From Distichodus sexfasciatus (Eukaryota; Chordata; Actinopteri; Characiformes; Distichodontidae), in assembly GCA_032718565.1 (NCBI GenBank), contig JAVGVS010000008.1:2107579-2171578 (forward strand): a stretch of 64,000 nt of DNA, read 5' to 3'. The position numbers were made by a program, and so were the translations under genes. Shown piece after piece: positions 1-12,209 of this stretch (positions within the stretch are counted from its first letter, which is position 1; each line of letters begins with the position of its first letter). A model generated the notes under the pieces. The model did not search any database. It worked only from the letters and a program-made list of their open reading frames with translations, and was not told the DNA's origin.

Positions 1-504
1 TCTACCTGGTGGGCGCAGCTTCTCAGAGTTATTCAAATGTCCCCTAATGTGACGCAGAAGTAGGGGAGAAATCTAAATGGCTCGTTTAAGCACACTTCCT
101 CAAGCTGAAGTGAGATGGAGAGGATGTAACATTTTGAAGCTTCAGAACTGTGTCCCTAAAAATCACAATACTAATACCAGGGTAAAATCCCTAACTGGGA
201 CAAGACACAATACCAACCTTTAATACTGTATCTATAATGTTAATCACAGCACACTGAAATGTCTCTCCACTGGGTTCTTTTGTATCCTCAAATAGTACCA
301 CACATTTATTCTTTTATTAATTTTTCATCCAGGTGATATCCATGATATCATATTTTCAATTTCAAATATTACACTTGTCATATTGCTAGATACTAGTGTA
401 TCCCAAAAGCCTGTTGTGTGCAGTTGGTTTTGTCCAAGCTGTTTCTGTAAGTGGCATGTTCCGGGTTTGTTGTTGAGTGTGCGCTGTGTTCACCTGCCCC
501 GCAG

Positions 505-3294
505 CTGGACAAGTCGATGGGGCGTCTGCGTCAGCTGAAGCGACAGCTAGAAGAGGTGGAGGAGGAGAACTCGCGCACCAACGCCCAGCGCAGGAAGCTG
601 CAGAGAGAGCTGGAGGAGATGGGAGACAGCATGCAGAGCATGAACCGCGAACTCAACGCCCTGCGCTCCCAACTCAGGTAACACCACAGCCGTCGGGGAG
701 TGGGGGGGAGGGGTGTACATGTGTCTGTACGTGTGTATATTTGTTTTTAGCATGCAACCTTTATGTTTTCTATATATGTTTTATATATTTTTGTATTTCT
801 GTTTGCACAGTTTATTCCAAAATACTCTAAATTTTATTCTAAATACCATAAACTGGAGATTGACTGATCATCAGTCTGGTTGATTATCAACACTGAGTGT
901 TTTTATGGTTATTGCTAAATTTTAAAAAATAATAATGATTATTATTTATTTACACTTCTTAAAAAGTGCTACTTTGACTCTGACGTCGCCTCTGAATTGA
1001 ATCTGATTTCATAGTGAGGAACAAAAAGTGCAGTTAATCTGAGCCTCTTTGGTAATGGCAAGATGCAAATAATAAAGTTAGGACACTTGTTACTTGTTCT
1101 TTCATTTTCTGAAAATGAACCGAATTTTTTGTTCCTCTTAATGAAATCGGATTAAATACTAATTTCATTCTCTACACGCAGTTCCATGTGTAGCACGGCC
1201 ATATTTTGACACATTTGTGGGTGAAACATTAGCTGGAGTTGGAGTTAGAGATCTCATAAATCAGACCTCTTAATTCAATCATTTAATTAGACACTTAATG
1301 ACTGTAGTGTATTTAGAGTAGATGTGGAACAGACTGACATATTGTGTTGTAACCTGATGGTTGTGTTCTTTCATGTTGTTTTTTAAAGTTTATGTTTTGT
1401 GTATGCATGATTCATCCATTCATCCATATTTAACGTTTTTGCATGTGTGTGTCCTTGTGTATATATGTGTTTATCTGCATCCTACACCCACTCAGCGGTC
1501 CAGAGCGAGTCAAAGTCGACAAGTAGGTTTTTATTACTGTGTGTGTGTGTCTCTGTGAGTGTGTGTGTGAGAGACTAGATTACTTTTGGGGGAATATTTC
1601 AGGCTCTACTCTTGCATGCTGGTTATGGACCTGTCTTTAGGACAAAAAATTAGCATTCGTGTTTGGCTTTTGCTGTGATATTTGTTTGTTTGAAAATGAA
1701 AACTTATTTTGGTTACTGAGGTTATGGTCAGAGTTAGGCCCAGAATGGAATGTTCCCAGAAGTATAGTGAAGTAAACATAAGTAAACATGCAGGGTTACA
1801 TTTTCATCATTTAGCAGAAGCTCTTATCCAGGGCGACTTCGGCTTCTTAATTTCAGGGACCCCAAGTTCCTGGAGCAACTTGGGTTAAGGGTCTTGCTCA
1901 GGGACCCAGATTGCCGGAAGTCTAGAGATCCGGAGACTAGTACCCCTTAGCAAAAAGTAGTTTATTCAAGTGTACTACGAGTATTCTTATTATATAGTAA
2001 AACTGAGGCAGTATACTTGAAGTTTACTTTTTATATACTATATTTTACATGCTTAAGAATAGTATAGTGAAGTATACTTGACTAATACTGATAAGTATAA
2101 AGAAAAGTCCTAAAATCTTAAAGTATACTTTTGTAATCTTAAAGTGACCTTATAAAGTATACTTTTATAAACTTAAAAATGTTCCAATTTAGTCCGAAGA
2201 AGTATTAAATTAGTATATTTTCTAGTACACTACAAGGTACATGGTACATGGTACGTAGTATACTTGCTATACTTATACTCAAGCATACTTAATAAAATGA
2301 ACTTTAAGTATACTACTTTTTGCTAAGGGTTTCCACCACTAGACCACCACCACCAGCCAGGTTTTTGGGTGTTTGTAAGAACCTAGTTGTCTTACTAAAT
2401 AGTAAGTTATCCTAAAATTTCTCAGATTTTTGTGGCTTTAAGAGAACTTTATTTAATTAATTTAATTTCCTTACATTTACATAGTGTTTTTCTTTGTCCC
2501 AAGGCCTTTACACTTGAGAATTGAATACAACAAACGCTCAGACTTCCTGTGCACCAGCAGCAGCCATTTTGCACACGTTCTCACATTCAGCAACTCGCAT
2601 TCAAAGACACTGCTACTCACATTCAACTAACAACCATCCATACACACACTCACACCTAGGGAAATACTCGCCTAGAGATCAAGAGATAATCCTGCACTAA
2701 GACCATTGAGACCTTGAGCACAACCTCAATTTCCCTGGGAGACTGTATGTGTAATAAGGGAATGCAAGTCTCTCTGGATAAGAGCGTCTGCTAAATGCTG
2801 TAAATGTAAATGCAAGGCGGGTAAGACGTGAGGAAAACCAGATAGGGATTAAGAGAAGGGGGTAGAGAGAAAGAGAGAGTGTGTGTTTGTGTGTGTTTGA
2901 GCGTGAAAGGAATTTTTATTTTTGTGCACATTTTGAATTTGTGTTTTCTGACATTTCTTTGAACACTGCTTCATAAACTAAAAATCTTTACATAACATTC
3001 TTCTGTCCTCTTTGTCCTTTTCCACAGCAACACATTTTGATATTTCATATAAAGCACATGCAAAAATCCTCGCTTCTCACGCGCTTCCTCTCCCCCTCAC
3101 CCAGGCGTGCTCCTCTCCCTCTCTCTGTGCGTGGAGGTCGGCGAGCACTGGTGGACGATCTCTCTCAGGAGAACTCGGACTCTGAGGAGCCTCCCGCATC
3201 CCCCACGCCCTCCAGCGGCCTTCCCGGCACCCCCGTCCCGTCTGACAACGCTCTGGGACCTCCTCCTCCATACAGCCTCGCCGACACCGAGTGA
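505..3294 (+). CDS. myh14: Non-muscle myosin heavy chain, C-terminal end (myh14-like), partial
   Basis: Two coding exons are visible, 505-677 and 3105-3294, split by a 2.4-kb intron; the rest of the gene lies left of the window. The first follows a CCCCGCAG acceptor and encodes the end of the coiled-coil rod, with heptads such as LKRQLEEVEEEN and RRKLQRELEEM, which are typical of class II non-muscle myosins. It ends in phase 2 at AG|GTAACA. The second starts after CACCCAG and encodes the non-helical tailpiece, rich in Ser, Pro and acid residues, ending in PPPYSLADTE and TGA. The tailpiece controls filament assembly and is phosphorylated in this family. The join reads LRR followed by APLPLSV, as in MYH14 (LRR then GPLTF from memory) more than MYH9 or MYH10. 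Rpl18 nearby also points to the 19q13.33 region that holds MYH14. Paralogue choice is inferred. Confidence 0.82.
1800..2365 (-). repeat. SINE-like repeat, interrupted by a MITE
   Basis: Positions 1800-1942 read, in reverse, as the tail of a tRNA-derived fish SINE (TTTAGCAGAAGCTCTTATCC, then the gggttaagggtcttgctcaggg block). The sequence resumes after 2330 with TTCCACCACTAGACCACCAC, the usual end of this repeat. The MITE at 1944-2329 sits between the two parts. Confidence 0.6.
1944..2329. mobile_element. MITE, CCCTTAGC family, copy 1
   Basis: This 386-bp element is bounded by perfect inverted termini CCCTTAGCAAAAAGTAGT. The interior is very rich in the palindrome AGTATACTT and holds no reading frame. 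A near-identical copy lies at 24309-24686. It is non-autonomous and interrupts a SINE in the myosin intron. No clear target-site duplication is seen. Confidence 0.8.
2500..2812 (+). repeat. SINE-like repeat with conserved tail
   Basis: The segment ends in CTCTGGATAAGAGCGTCTGC followed by TAAATGCTGTAAATG, the tail shared with the repeats at 1800, 24274 and 48003. The part before about 2640 is divergent and its left edge is uncertain. Confidence 0.5.
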
Positions 3295-6200
3295 GCGGAG
3301 AGGGGGGCGAGACGGAGGGCGGAGAGACTAAAAATGATAAAAATAGCAGTCCGAAAATCTACACTACACTGAGTTTACCTCAGCAGCCAAGACTGGGAAA
3401 AACTATGAGTACGCACATGAGACTTGAATCCGAAATAGTACTACTGAAATCGGTCTTAAACTGAGATATTGAATATGGACGACAATTAGTTACCACAAGT
3501 GGAAAGGAAACTTCTTTTCGCAGTGTTACGAATGGAAATAGCATTAATAACGTATCCGAAAAGCCTCACGTCAGCGCAGTGTATATCAGGCTTAATGTGG
3601 CATAAAAGTTACGACGGCTGCATCGACCCTAAGCGCTCTTTCAATCAGTCATAAGCCATGTGTGTGTGTAAGACCAATCTGCATGTTTATGATGGCAATC
3701 AGGTAGAAAATCACAGTCAGACCGACCATGGGATGACTCTTAGTGGTCGCGCTTGCATGAACGATTCCAGTGCTGACCAGCGTCTGTCTCAGAAGGCTTT
3801 CTCTCTCACTATTGGTGCAGTTGATTTGAAAATTTTTAGATTTGCCAAAATGTAAATCTCCCATTTCCCATTTAAACTATGTATCTGAATATTTAACGGC
3901 TAAAACTTCAAATTGATGGAGATTTTTCAAACTTTTTTATCAAAGAAAAAGGATTTGCTACCTTGCTTTTACCTGTTGGTCAAAGTGAGAGAGAAAAAAA
4001 ACAAATCTACTGTGAATTATCTATGTGAGCCAGGCATGGTAGCTTTTACATTTTTTGGCATAAACGGGGTTTCGAGGCAGAATTTACAATCTAAAATGAG
4101 GTTATGAGAAACTTTACTACTACCTGAAAAACTATTAAAACGTCATAGCTGTTCAAATTCAATTCTGCCTCATAGATGAAAATGTTCTGCGTCCCACCTG
4201 CTTCCTGTGTTCCATCTTGGTTCTGCAGAAATGGAGTAGAGCATAACAGCAGCAACCCAAATCAAAGTTTGTTCTCTACGGCTGTCAATTCATTACCTTG
4301 GACCATAATCAAGTAGTTGCTGTCAAAATAAAAGGAAAACTAGAACATGAAAGAGTCATAAACATGTTGAACACAAATGATACATAAGTAGATAAATAAA
4401 CTAGATCAAGTATAACGTTCGTGTACATAACAGGATTAATTCATTGGCATTTCACCTCTCAGCTCAGACTGCATTATAGAGTCATTAGTGAAATCCACTG
4501 AGGGATGAGTTCCCTAAAAGCTTGCTGTTCAAGAAAATTATTTATAAGGTCAACCATAAGACATCTTTCCCAAACTCACTTTATCAAATAATCATAGGAA
4601 ATTATTATCATAAGTAAGATGCAGAATTTGGAGTTCAGTCGTTCTGCTGATGGATCCAGGGTAGCTTAGATAACGCCCTCGCTACTTTAGGACAGCGGTC
4701 ATTTATTCGTTCTGAATAATGCAAGTGCATTTGTTGCGTAGACTGTGAGTAGTTAGTTAGGATTTCTAAAAATTCATACGTTTTAACATATCAGTTCCAG
4801 TTTCAAACATGTTCGTCCATTTTAAATATTCTCATTGAGTTATTTATTTTTTCCTTTTTAAAAACTTAATTTTTGTCTATACTTTGCAGTTAAATGCTAA
4901 GAACGAGCAAAGTTACTGAGATCATAAGGGGAAAGGCTGTGCACTGTTATCTGTACGTGCAATTTCTTATGAGACAGTGGATCTGGATTCATCATGATTC
5001 CAGATGAATGGCAGGAGTGGAGAGATGGAATTGTGGAATATTGTGGACATAAAGAGGGAGATTTTCACCAGGTTGCTTTGTCACTAAGCAATCTCACTAC
5101 TACAAGCACATCATTTTCCAAAATATCTTTGTATTTACCAAAAGGTTTCTTTTTTAACAAAATGTGTTTTGAATTGAAGTTTTCATAGTTAACCAAACTT
5201 TTGACATATGGATAAAAAAGGGATGTGAACGGAGGTAGTTCCACTGTAGTTAGTAAAAACCTGCGCTGTCTCAGAACGGCACATTTTCCCACTCAACAAC
5301 CAGCATCCGTTCCCTTCCCATAATTCCCTTTCGTTCAATGTCTGTTTCACTTAGGGTGAAGTAGTAGGTGAATCTGTGGTAGCGAAATGGTTAAAAGTGA
5401 AGATTTTTTAAAACTAAAATTTGCTGTCACAAAAAGAAATCAGCTGACAGAGCCTTGTCAAGTGTTTTTACTGATTGTTTCTGTGTGGTTTAATGTAAAA
5501 AAAGAATGAATCACGTTAAACCACCCAGAAGAGTCTAAATCTCTTAAGAATGTGTTTCTTTATGAGGTGTGATGAATTGTCCCAGTGTTGTTGGGCGCTT
5601 AAGATAAGGCCTTTCCCTTAGTGTCCCCCGTAGCTTATTCACCTCGAATAAAAAAAATAACGCTGCTCTTTTTCTTGTATCTTTAATGTTCATGTTCCAT
5701 TTTTACACCTTTTTTATTATTTTTGTCCTTATGAGAGCCAAACAGGTTGAAAGTCGTATTGCACTGGAACAGGTTTGTGGACTGTAATTGTTAAATTGGC
5801 TGATTTTTAAAGATTTGGTCGTTGAAGGTTTTATATTAGTATCAAACAGCCCACTGCAAATTCATATCTTATGGTTGGTTATAGGTTGTGGAGGTTGAAT
5901 CGAGTTTTGCCTCATTGCCTGTGTGGTTTGTGTTATTTAGTAACACTAGTACTTTGTGCAATAACTAACTTCCACAGATCCACTGGTGCTCAACAACTGA
6001 TGAACCGGGCCTGGCCTTGTTTACCAACTTGATTTATTAATCACTACTCAAATCCGTTGAATTGAAAACAAGTTCAACTTTTCTTTTAATCTTACGTTAT
6101 GAATGAGACAAGACTTTTCATTTTTGCCTGTTCTTATTAAAATGAGACATTATAGCACTAATTATGATGTTCGTGACCCCTTTAGAAACAGCTTGGAGTT

Positions 6201-6700
6201 CTGCAACCTTGCCTGTGTTCACTTTTGATAATAATAATGCCCAAAAAAGCTTTTAAACCCTGTAGAATCCAGTTGCCTAATTGATTGAAATGTAAAGGGT
6301 GACTCTTATTCCAAATTTGAATATGTTTTATATCATTTTATACCTCTAGACTAGCGTGTGAGGTTAAGACTGTAATGTAAAGAATGTTTGAGGAGAACAG
6401 AAGCATTTATTGGGGGAACCTGCTGATGTCTAGATTTTTTTTTTGTCTCTGTGGAAGTTTTTAACTATTCTATTGATTTGCTTTTTTTGTTGTTTAATTG
6501 GCTTTATGGATAAAGTCTGACCTGGGAATTTTAATATGATGTATGTTATTGTATTTCAAATATGTGTGGTTCATTCTGGTTCTACCTTTAAAATGTTTGC
6601 CGACATTCTTTTATTCAGTACGTTTTGGAAACTTAGTTTCATGTAAACCGACCTGTGTTATTAGGTCTGCCATGAAAAACGTGTGATCAAAATAAACTCC
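3295..6700 (+). other. Probable long 3' UTR of the myosin gene
   Basis: No convincing coding exon is visible after the myosin stop codon. A-rich, stop-dense sequence continues to an AATAAA at about 6690-6696. Earlier AATAAA-like signals lie near 4332 and 5648, so shorter transcripts are possible. Short reading frames here lack splice sites, composition bias and known motifs. Confidence 0.5.
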
Positions 6701-7550
6701 AAGATGAAACTTTGAAGCCTTGGAATCATTACAAATCATCAAGCACACCAAGGATGACCATTCGCGCCACTGGTTTAATATTTTCATGAATGTTGAATTC
6801 TATTAACAGTAGGCATGGGGCGATATGACATTCTGACACGTTAAACTAAATCAAAAATATCACGGTATTGTTAACCCTAACCCTATTTTAAACCTAACCC
6901 TAGCGTAAGCTGAGGACTTTTATTATAACAGCCGTAACCCATTTCTAATTTAGTCCAAATTATGGTGCCGTAGATAATGTAAAAGCACAGACTACCACTG
7001 CTGCTACTACTAGGAATAATATTAAATCATTATCTAATGTTATTTAACGCTGATACACCCATACATTACATAACGGGGGTAGAGAGTGAGCGTGTCTGCT
7101 CGTTTGACGCGTTTATACTTAAACGCCCCCGCTAACCCTAACCCGCCCGCTCTGAAATCTGATTGGCTTATTTTGCTAAGTAAACCAATCAGGATGCTCG
7201 TTATCTAGCACGGGCTCTGCGACCAGGCACGCGCGCAGTGATCCACACGTACGCTCGCTCGCTCTCTCTCTCTCTCGAGCCGCTATCAATATACGGGAGA
7301 CAGCAGGTGTTCTTCCGGGAGACATGGGATTTCTGAATGTACTACGGAAAAAAGCCGCTTCTCCCCGTCCGATTTTACGCTAAAATGCGCCGTCTCACCA
7401 TAGACTTAGTGACTGAACGTGGTGAGCTTTTCAGTAGTGATATGGCGGTCGCGAACGAAACGGCTATTAGAGCCGGCTCTTTGAAGTGAACGATGGGAGC
7501 CGGAGAACTACTTTGGGCTCTCTCTCTGTCTCTCCCTCTCCCTCTCTCTC

Positions 7551-7600
<50 letters not shown>

Positions 7601-9567
7601 CTCTCTCTCCTCTCTCTCTCTCCCTCTCGCCTCTCCCTCTCTACCTCTCGCCTTCCTCCTCTCGCTCTTTCTCTCTCGCCTCTCGCCTCTCTTCCTCGCC
7701 CTCCTCCGCCCGCCCCCTCCTCTCTCCCTCCCTCTCGCCTCTCGGGCCTCGCCCTCCCTCTCCCTCTCTCGCTTCTCTCTCTGCCTCGCTCTCTCTCCCT
7801 CCCTCTCTCTCTCTCTCCCTCTCTCGCCCTCTCTCTCCCTCGATCCTCCTCTCCTCTCCTCGCCTCTCTCGCCCTCTCCTCGGCCTCCCTCTCGCCCTCC
7901 CTCTCCTCCTGCCTCTCTCGCCCCCTCCCCTCCCTCCCCTCTCTCTCTCGCCTCCCTCTCTCTCGGCTCTCTCTCTCTCCCATCTCTCTCCTCTCGCCTC
8001 TCTCTCCTCTAACTGTCTCTCTCACTCACCACCACTCTCACTCTCAGTCTCAGTCTCAGTTCAAGCCGCGCGAGAGAGAGTAGTTGTAAACTGAGATGGG
8101 TATTTGTGCTTTTATTTGTTAAATGTTATTTTTGTAGCACTCTGTTCCGTGTTTTAAAGCATCTTTGAGACGATTTTGAACGGTTTGGAAACGGTGGCTT
8201 TGTTAATCCGCGTTATACCTGTATAGCGGTAACCGGCCCATAATTAACACTAATACTAAAGACAGGGATTGTTGCTTTAAAGCCTCAAAAATGAATAAAC
8301 TGCACCATAGAGGTGAGGATTTTCATCAAGAACATCGTAAATACTGATATTAGACAAGTTTAAAATCTGCAGTTCCTCATAAGGATTAACATTTGTTAGG
8401 TTATTCATGAATCTTTGCATGCTTATTGTTGTTTATTCATTTTTAAATTACATTTGCATTTGAGCAAGAACATTTCACAGAAATGAAAGTTACATTTAAA
8501 TTTTATATAATCTTGTGTCAAAGAAATTACAATCAACTCCAGCATAATCAAAGACTCAGATAAACAATGCAATTGATTTATAGCTAATTCATAATAATCT
8601 CAAACACTTAATACAAGCTGCTAAACAATCTGTGAGTACCCACATCCATATATTTTAATATTGCTCCTCTTCTTCTTCTTTTGACCTCTTCCGTTAAAGA
8701 ACCCCGCAGCAGATCAACTGACTCCCCTTCTTCCCGTCCTCCACATCTTCCTCTTTCACGCCAGCTCCATAACCTTCCTTTTGGGCCTTCCTCTTTTTCT
8801 CCTACCTGGCAGTTCCATCTTCAACATCCTTTTCCCAATATATTCAGCATCTCTCCTCTGACTTTGTCCCCAAATCGTTCAACATGAGCTGTCCCTCTTA
8901 TAAACTCATTCTTAATCCTGTCCATTCTGTTCACTCCAAACATCTTTCAGGAAATCTTTAGCTTTGGCACCTCCTGTCTTTTTTTGACTTAAGTGTGTTT
9001 CCAATGACATGATTGTAACTTTTGCTTTAGAAAATTTAAGTGACCGCAAATGTTTTGATCATTAGACAGGTTCATTTATGATACATCATTATAAATCTTC
9101 CGTGAATCTTTTTATGGTAATATGTCTTACCAGGGTGTCACAGTTTTGTAGCAATTTAATGTGTATAGCAATATCTCATACATTTGAGACTATTGTAATA
9201 TTATAGTTAAAGACAGAAATGATAGAATACTGTCAGGGTACACTAAATCACCACTGAGAAATCAGTCCTTTATAGATGTTTGCTATGTGTGTCCAGAACT
9301 AATTTACCTCAATTTTTAGACAGACCATCAAATATGACTTATTTGGAAATAAGCAAAATTACATAAAAGTGCCATTCTTACATAAATACAAATAATTAAT
9401 AAATAATTTAAACTAGTATACCTTTTGAGAAATAAAAAAATCCTCCTTTGATATCTATTATCAATAAGGAAATAATTGTTTTCTTACATCAAAGTGCTTG
9501 GATAAAGATCTCCCATCTGTGTCTCTCGGAAAACACCCATTGGTCATAACAAGTTGACTTGGCTTCT
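6700..9567. other. Intergenic region between the myosin and FAM181-like genes
   Basis: No gene is supported here. It holds a diverged hAT-like end at about 6808 (GGGGCGATATGAC), short telomere-like TAACCC runs near 6870 and 7133, a GC-richer patch at 7080-7500 with CCAAT boxes, the polypyrimidine tract, and AT-rich DNA after 8100. Long frames at 7375-8094 encode only Ser/Leu/Pro or Arg/Glu runs and are artefacts of the CT repeat. Confidence 0.6.
7508..8058. repeat. Long CT-rich polypyrimidine tract
   Basis: About 550 bp of almost pure C and T on the plus strand, built from (CT)n with scattered CTCGCCTCT and CCTC units. A shorter (CT)n lies at 7255-7277. It is degenerate rather than a perfect microsatellite and is long enough to favour triplex (H-DNA) structure. 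Confidence 0.9.
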
Positions 9568-11564
9568 TCAACAGTAGTTACATATTGGTGGTCTGACCAC
9601 ACCATGAAGGACCTCGTCTGCTACTATGTTGCTGAATAGCCAGTCATCATTCAAGGGTGGGGTTGAAACTGGAAGAGGGTGTGGTTTGTGCATGGGGGCG
9701 GGGAAAGACTGAGCCACACCCTCAAACACACCCTGACCGCGTTCTCCATTTGAATAAGAACAAGAGTCTCTTGTACAGTTGCTGTTGTCTTGTGATAGAG
9801 TGTCAAAGCTGTAGCAGTGAGTTGTGGGGGAGGCAAGAGCGTTTGCATTCTGATTAGTTTGTACTTCAGTGTTACTCTTTTGTGTATCTGTCCATACATA
9901 TTGAGTATCAATTAGCCCAGTTGGTGTAAAACCTTTGGGGAGATTTTGTGATTCCCAGTAATTAGTTATGGTCTGATTTAAAGGTTCATGCCTTTGTAAA
10001 ACTTGACAATCAAGAACAAAGTTTGAGAAGTTTGATTCTTCAAAGTCTTCCTCCGACCTGTTCCAGGTAACAGGGTCTGATTGTCTGATATTGGACTGAT
10101 ACTGAGCCTCCGTTTCATTATTAATAGTTGTATTAATCCCAGACAGATGTAGATAGCAGTCTGTTGTCACTCCTTTCAGTATTCCATCACATTCCATTTG
10201 ATTCTGAGAAAAACTAGATGCGCAGAGAGTTTGACTACATGTTGTATTACCATAATCTGGATTGTTTAGCAGCATGGGAATCTGTGATCCACCTTCCAGT
10301 TCTTCTGTGATAATTCCACCATCGCAATCCGTTTGGTTATCCATGATATGAGAGATGTTATGTAGTGAGAGATTGTCTTGAAAGTAGCTCTGGTCCTCTT
10401 TGCTCTGTGTGTACCAAACCATGCCACTTTGATCATTTAGCAAGTTGTCTGGATACCTTTCAGAGCAATCAAGCAGTTCAAAATTTTCATTCATATCCAT
10501 ATGTAGACTCTCTGTGATGGGATGGATTTGGGAGCCATGCTCAACTTCTGGTTGCAATTGCATTTCGAAACTGCAGGAATCCAAAGACAAGGGAGACACT
10601 GCCGGCGAAGCGGGTGACATATCGCACAAAACTGTCCCAAAATATTCTTGTTCTTTCTGCTCTTTCTCAGAGAATTGGGGCATGTGTACGTAGGAGGTCT
10701 GTTTAATCCTTTCAATACTTTCAAGCCACATATATACACTTTCATCTAGACTGATGTTGGTAACTGGTGTCAAGTTGTCAAAATCAAGGGGTGCAGATTG
10801 AGATAGTTCCCTTTCACAGTCAGCGGATGGTTGTAGAAAGTTTTCTTCTTCATTCTTTCCATTATTTCTCTGCTGACTGTCTTTTTTGTTGGTTAAATTG
10901 TTTTTTCTGTTGTTAAGTTGGTTGATCTTTAAGGAACTTTCATTAGGATTAGCAACAAGGTTGTCTAGAGTACTGGCATCATTGACCTCCTCCTGTTGTT
11001 TTGTGGTCGTCTCGTTCTCTTCAGAGTCATTAAAGCCTGGAAACAAACAGAATCTACAAATTAGATTGAAGTTAAGATGCCCACTTTCTTTAATCATATC
11101 CATCAAGCGCTATTGCATTACTATAAATCTTCTGCCAATTTAGCAAACGATAACAAACCTTTTTTTGTGTTTTTTCCTAATTCACGTTTGTTAGCTGACT
11201 TGCCATCTATTTGGCCTTGAGATGAATCTGATGAAAAAATGGCTGAGGCCAGTTGATGGTTGCCTGCTTCTATTTCTGCAAATTTCCTGTGGAGAAACAA
11301 GCACTTATGAGGTGTAAAACATTTGACCTAAAAACACATTTCTTTAGTCGTTTAGCTAAAGAGACTCCTCTTTCACCTCTGAATCATGTTGTGAAGAAAT
11401 CTCCGGTGGTTCACCTGACGTTTGGATGGCTTGTTTTTGCGTGGCTTTTGCAATGTCCTCATCATGTGGCCAGCTGCTGACGTTACAAATGTAAAAAGGT
11501 CACGACCCCATGGCACACCGTATTCCAGTCCAGGTTCAAAGGACATGGTGCTAGATGAGCGCAT
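9568..11564 (-). CDS. FAM181-family-like protein, probable TEAD-binding factor
   Basis: Three coding exons on the minus strand, 11377-11564, 11159-11286 and 9568-11036, join in phase to give 594 aa. A non-coding first exon probably ends at a donor at 12081. The N-terminus (about residues 22-64) holds DLFTFVTSAAG, then LQKP, then SKRQVNHRRFLHNMIQR. From memory this matches the FAM181A/B core (DLLSFIDSASS, LDKP, SKRKVNHRKYLQKQIKR), which is reported to bind TEAD transcription factors. The rest is polar, rich in Asn, Gln, Ser and acid residues, with no other domain; it ends in a Pro-rich stretch and NDDWLFSNIVADEVLHG. Vertebrate FAM181A/B are shorter, and as I recall use one coding exon, so this would be a divergent third member. 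A nuclear role is inferred. Confidence 0.65.
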
Positions 11565-12172
11565 ATCTTAAAGAAGATATGAAAGAAAGCAGGATATATG
11601 AAAATTGTTTTTCTTAAGTTTCCAACAATAAAGCAAGAGTGGTTTAGAGATCAATACAGCTCAGTTTGTTTTACATTTACGGTTCTTATGGCTTTATTCT
11701 AAAAATAATAAACTGACACCAGACTCTAAATGTCAAGCTTATAATCACATTGATTAAATTAAAAAAATCATTTGTATTCATTAGATGGTGTAAATATTGA
11801 CTTCCATGAATGTTCTTGTTCTTGTGCATATTTCTTTTACCGAATAAAAACCTTTACATTTGTTTGAAAACACAATTTAGTAGTTGACTTAAATAGAAAA
11901 ATGAATCTAAGCATAATCATCTATAATCATAGTCATTAATCCACTGTTATTATAACACTACAATGTCTCAATACATATTGCAATCATTTTAGTCATTTAA
12001 AAATTATTCATGGTTGAGGTCTTTGATAGTAATAAAGACCATGATATTAATTCTGATTTGAAAATAATAAATGGTCTTACCTGCAGTGAACATTTGCTGG
12101 CTCTGTAAAGGTTGCTGTCAATGTAAAACATGGAAACGAAGTGTTGCAGCTACATATGTAGGCATATATAGA

Positions 12173-12209
<37 letters not shown>

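Noticed and set aside
6866..7145. TAACCC repeats as a true telomere or interstitial telomeric site
   Set aside because: Only two or three units in each place, too short to be more than chance or remnant sequence.
7375..8094. Overlapping open frames of about 200 codons on both strands
   Set aside because: They consist of Ser/Leu/Pro or Arg/Glu runs created by the CT tract, with no splice sites or motifs.
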